Part shown: positions 6,642-9,306 of the stretch, in pieces | How positions within the stretch are numbered: position 1 is the stretch's first letter | How the letters are laid out: every line of letters starts with the position of its first letter | Assembly (NCBI GenBank): GCA_023249395.1 | Contig: JAHFCS010000023.1 | Span: forward strand, 2,488-11,793 | DNA from: Gemmatimonadota bacterium | GTDB lineage: Bacteria; Gemmatimonadota; Gemmatimonadetes; Gemmatimonadales; Gemmatimonadaceae | DNA length: 9,306 nt | Direction: 5' to 3' | Made by a program: the position numbers and the translations under genes | The notes under the pieces: generated by a model | Database searches by the model: none | Seen by the model: only the letters and a program-made list of their open reading frames with translations | Told to the model about the DNA's origin: nothing

Positions 6642-7627
6642 TTTCGCCGCTCGTGCGTTTCGCAACCAACCCGATCATTAGTCCATCGCAGATCACGTTT
6701 ACCAGCGCCAGCGGGGCTTTCAACGCCGGCGCATGCGTCGATCGCGTTACTGGTCGCGTGGTGCTGCTGGTGAGAGTGTTCGAACAGGCCACCAAACGAT
6801 CGTGCCTTGTGCTCGCTCTCTCGTCCGACGGCCGTGTGATCGATGAGATACTCGACGGGCCGGCCGTAGCTCGCGAGGCACCGTACGAAGAATGGGGCGT
6901 TGAGGACGCTCGAATCACTTACCTCGCGGATGAGGGACGATACGCGATCACATACACCGGCTACTCCCCGGCTGGGCCGCGAGTGTGCCTCATTACAACC
7001 GACGATCTTCTCTCTCCGGCGCGATATCAACGGCATGGCCCGCGAATTCAGGGGGAAAACAAGAACTGCGTAGTCTTTCCCGAGAAGCTCGGCGGTAAGT
7101 ACGTGATACTGCACCGTCCGATGCCACGTATCGTATGCGTCAGAGTGAATTCGCTCGAGGAAGAATGGCCGGCAGCCGGTGTCGAAGTGTTATCACCGAG
7201 GCGCGGCACCTGGCGCAGCTCACGCGTCGGTGCCGGCGCTCCGCCAATCTCGACACGACTCGGCTGGCTGTTTCCCTTTCATGGCGCGACGGAAATCAGC
7301 GAAGGCAACGTTTACTCGATGGGCTGGTGCGTGCTGGATCACGATGCGCCCGAGAAAGCCGTGTTCGTTTCCGATACTCCCGCGCTCACTCCGGAGGCTG
7401 CATATGAGATAGATGCCGGGCCACTTCCGCAGGTCGACATGGCCAACTTCAGAAATGGAGTTCGCGTCGTTTTTCCGCAGGGCCTTGTCGACCGTGGCGA
7501 TGATCTCATCGTTTACTATGGCGCGGCTGACGTATCAGTGGCGGGAGCAAGCGTGAACAGGGAGGCGCTCGTCGATTCCATCGACAGTGCGATCGCCGAA
7601 AGGGAGCGTCGGAAACGCGACACATGA
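6638..7627 (+). CDS. GH130 family beta-mannoside phosphorylase (or mannosidase), copy 2
   Basis: A 329-residue cytoplasmic GH130 homologue, clearly diverged from the copy upstream. Shared landmarks, numbered from the GTG start, are 'NPIISPS' (11-17), 'WGVEDARI' (86-93, with D90 the likely catalytic acid and Ala in place of the usual Pro), 'NKNCVVFPEK' (142-151), 'LHRPMP' (158-163), 'RVGAGAPPI' (196-204), 'FHG' (214-216) and 'VYYGAAD' (292-298). The basic residues of HRP and FHG are kept, favouring a phosphorylase. The C-terminus ends in a short charged helix. I chose GTG 6638 because it forms a GTGA overlap with the preceding stop, as at 5421. An in-frame ATG at 6620 would add six residues and cannot be excluded. 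The two GH130 copies probably act on different linkages or chain lengths of the same glycan. Confidence 0.86.
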   Translation: MISPLVRFATNPIISPSQITFTSASGAFNAGACVDRVTGRVVLLVRVFEQATKRSCLVLALSSDGRVIDEILDGPAVAREAPYEEWGVEDARITYLADEGRYAITYTGYSPAGPRVCLITTDDLLSPARYQRHGPRIQGENKNCVVFPEKLGGKYVILHRPMPRIVCVRVNSLEEEWPAAGVEVLSPRRGTWRSSRVGAGAPPISTRLGWLFPFHGATEISEGNVYSMGWCVLDHDAPEKAVFVSDTPALTPEAAYEIDAGPLPQVDMANFRNGVRVVFPQGLVDRGDDLIVYYGAADVSVAGASVNREALVDSIDSAIAERERRKRDT

Positions 7628-9306
7628 AATCTCTTCTCGTGGTCGCTGTCACGTGCGCGGCAGCTGGCTGCGGCCGCGGCGCCGTGTCGCCTCCGCGGAG
7701 CACCGAGCCGGCGCCGCTCACGTTGCGGTTCGGCCACCTCGAGCATCTCGCCTTGAACGAGTCAGTGAATCAACGGCCCGTCCGTGTCGTCGCCCTTTAC
7801 GCGGACGCGCCCGACTACCGTCCGACCGGATCACCGATGCGCGACGGCTCGGAGGGCATCGCCAGCGTGGACGATGCCGCGCGCGCAGCCGTGCTTTATC
7901 TCCGTGCGTACGAAGAGACCGGAGATACGCACACTCGAGACGAGATCGATGGCCTGCTTCGTTTTGTCGTATCGATGGAACAGGGAGACGGAGAGTTCGT
8001 GAACTTCATCGACACCGCCGGGCGCCCGAACCGCTCAGTCCCGAGCGGCCGGAAAAGCATGTCGTTCTGGGCGGCGCGCAGCGTGTGGGCGCTCGGTGAG
8101 GCGGTCCGTGTGTTCGGACGAAAGGACGCGGATCGAGTTCCCCCGTTGCGGGCTGTCCTCGACCGCGCCGTTGCGCGGATGACGCGCGAGGTCGATGCCG
8201 GACGATTGATCGGCGGATCGGCGACAGCCACTTCGGAAGGTCTGCTCGGATTGCTCGCCCTCGAGCGCGCAGATCCATCTCCAGTTCGTGCGGCGGTTGC
8301 TGCGCGCATGGCCGAAATGCTCGTACCGCTCTCGGCGGGCAGCATCACAGCTGCGCCATGGGGTGCGCGGCTGGACAGCGCGAATGCGCCCTGGCACGCC
8401 TGGGGCTGCCGATCGACAGAGGCGCTCGCCACCGCTGCGGTGATTCTTCGCCGTCCTGATTTCCTCGCGGCGGCGAAACAGGAAGCCGATGGGCTCTGGG
8501 CGCGGTTTCTCCTCGCCGGTCAGTTCGCGTCGGAAGTTGCGCCGGACGGAACCGCGAAGTGGTTCCCGCAGATCGCGTACGGAGTCAGTCCCATCGTTGG
8601 GGGATATCTCGCCCTTGCTGAAGCGACAGGCAACCGGCGATATGCCGTCCTGGCGGGCCTGGCGTCGGGCTGGCTCCTCGGGGCGAACCCAGCCAGCGTC
8701 GTGATGTACGACGAGCGCACGGGTCGGACATTCGATGGAGTAGACGGTCCATCCGCGCGGAACGTGAACCGGAACTCCGGGGCAGAGTCAACAATCGAGT
8801 CGCTGCTCGCACTGCAGAGCGTTACGCGAAATCCCGACGCGGCGCAGTACATGCGCCACCGCCCGGTCGGCAAGCTCTCAATCTCGCTGGCTCAAGTACC
8901 GGAACAGCGCGAGTTCACCGGCCCTGGCGGCGAACGCATTCTGCTGCACTGGACCGCCGCTGGCCTCGAGATAAACGAAGGAAAGGACAACAAAACTCCG
9001 ATCACGCTCACCTATTGGCCCGCGGCAAATCCGCCCGAAGTGAAGCTTGCAACGCTCCTTGCGAACCAATGGAACAAAGAGCACCCTGACGTTCAGGTTC
9101 GCGTGCAGCCGCTGCCGGCAGGACGATCCACCGAGGAAGTTCTGCTCGCGGCGATCGTCGCGCGCGCAACGCCCGACGTTTCATCCAACGTGTCGTCCGC
9201 GTTGCTCGCGCGCCTGGTACGTGCGGGCGGTGTCGTGCGGCTCGACAATCTCGCTCCAACCGCCGCGCGTCTTTCGGAACGCACGACCAAAGCCATGCTT
9301 GGCTCG
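7624..9306 (+). CDS. Lipoprotein fusing an (alpha/alpha)6 glycosidase-like domain to an ABC sugar-binding domain, partial
   Basis: An open frame of 561 codons runs off the right edge. The ATG overlaps the previous stop (ATGA). Residues 1-16 form a short signal with a lipobox-like 'AAGC' (C16), so the product is probably a surface lipoprotein. The lipobox is imperfect, with Ala in place of the usual Leu. Residues about 35-410 are Ala-rich helices typical of six-hairpin glycosidases: 'SEGIASVDDAARA' (76-88, with D83/D84 as candidate catalytic or binding acids), 'WHAWGCRSTEAL' (257-268), 'WLLGANP' (350-356) and 'NRNSGAESTIESLLAL' (382-397). After a linker (about 411-458), 'PITLTYWPAANPPEVKLA' (459-476) and 'QWNKEHPDVQVRVQPLPAGR' (482-501) match the start of a family 1 extracellular solute-binding protein. 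'VARATPDVSSNV' (512-523) continues it. It may bind or trim oligosaccharides and pass them to permeases encoded downstream. Catalytic activity of the first domain is unproven. Confidence 0.8.
   Translation, partial: MKSLLVVAVTCAAAGCGRGAVSPPRSTEPAPLTLRFGHLEHLALNESVNQRPVRVVALYADAPDYRPTGSPMRDGSEGIASVDDAARAAVLYLRAYEETGDTHTRDEIDGLLRFVVSMEQGDGEFVNFIDTAGRPNRSVPSGRKSMSFWAARSVWALGEAVRVFGRKDADRVPPLRAVLDRAVARMTREVDAGRLIGGSATATSEGLLGLLALERADPSPVRAAVAARMAEMLVPLSAGSITAAPWGARLDSANAPWHAWGCRSTEALATAAVILRRPDFLAAAKQEADGLWARFLLAGQFASEVAPDGTAKWFPQIAYGVSPIVGGYLALAEATGNRRYAVLAGLASGWLLGANPASVVMYDERTGRTFDGVDGPSARNVNRNSGAESTIESLLALQSVTRNPDAAQYMRHRPVGKLSISLAQVPEQREFTGPGGERILLHWTAAGLEINEGKDNKTPITLTYWPAANPPEVKLATLLANQWNKEHPDVQVRVQPLPAGRSTEEVLLAAIVARATPDVSSNVSSALLARLVRAGGVVRLDNLAPTAARLSERTTKAMLGS

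Noticed and set aside
4366..7627. The two GH130 genes as a recent tandem duplication
   Set aside because: Beyond the family motifs the proteins differ in most positions and in length, and they are separated by an unrelated glycosidase gene, so they are old paralogues or separate acquisitions.
7587..8099. A 170-codon plus-strand frame at the start of the lipoprotein gene
   Set aside because: It is an Arg-rich out-of-frame reading. The lipoprotein frame has an ATGA overlap, a signal peptide and continuous domain matches.

Overview
The window is a compact, GC-rich (about 60%) bacterial chromosome segment. It has two back-to-back gene clusters that diverge from a 185-bp intergenic region (4181-4365). 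No mobile elements, tRNAs, rRNAs or CRISPR arrays were seen. The composition, the type of succinate dehydrogenase and the glycosidase operon suggest a Gemmatimonadota-like or other deep-branching aerobic heterotroph. That assignment is an inference, because the window holds no phylogenetic marker.

Left half, minus strand, transcribed right to left: a 74-residue zinc-ribbon-like protein (3956-4180), a five-helix membrane anchor (3146-3949), the succinate dehydrogenase flavoprotein sdhA (1322-3145), the iron-sulfur subunit sdhB (486-1325) and a TPR-repeat protein that runs off the left edge (1-453). The genes abut or overlap, so this is one operon. The anchor does not resemble the usual SdhC/SdhD pair. 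It is a single Cys/His-rich subunit of the kind found in mycobacterial Sdh1 ('type F' complex II), in which a Rieske-type [2Fe-2S] cluster lies in the membrane. Together the three subunits would pass electrons from succinate through FAD and the iron-sulfur clusters to quinone.

Right half, plus strand: a GH130-family enzyme (4366-5424), a clan GH-A TIM-barrel glycosidase (5421-6641), a second, divergent GH130 enzyme (6638-7627) and a long exported lipoprotein (from 7624 past the right edge). All three junctions are 4-base start/stop overlaps (GTGA, GTGA, ATGA), so translation is probably coupled. The three enzymes have no signal peptide and should act in the cytoplasm on imported beta-mannoside-type oligosaccharides. 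The lipoprotein joins an (alpha/alpha)6 glycosidase-like domain to the start of an ABC-transporter sugar-binding domain, so it may trim and capture the glycan outside the membrane. Permease genes are expected just beyond the window.

The most interesting items are the glycosidase/solute-binding fusion lipoprotein, the type F complex II anchor with its candidate cluster ligands, the zinc-ribbon protein that leads the sdh operon, and the enzyme set of two different GH130 proteins around a GH-A glycosidase.
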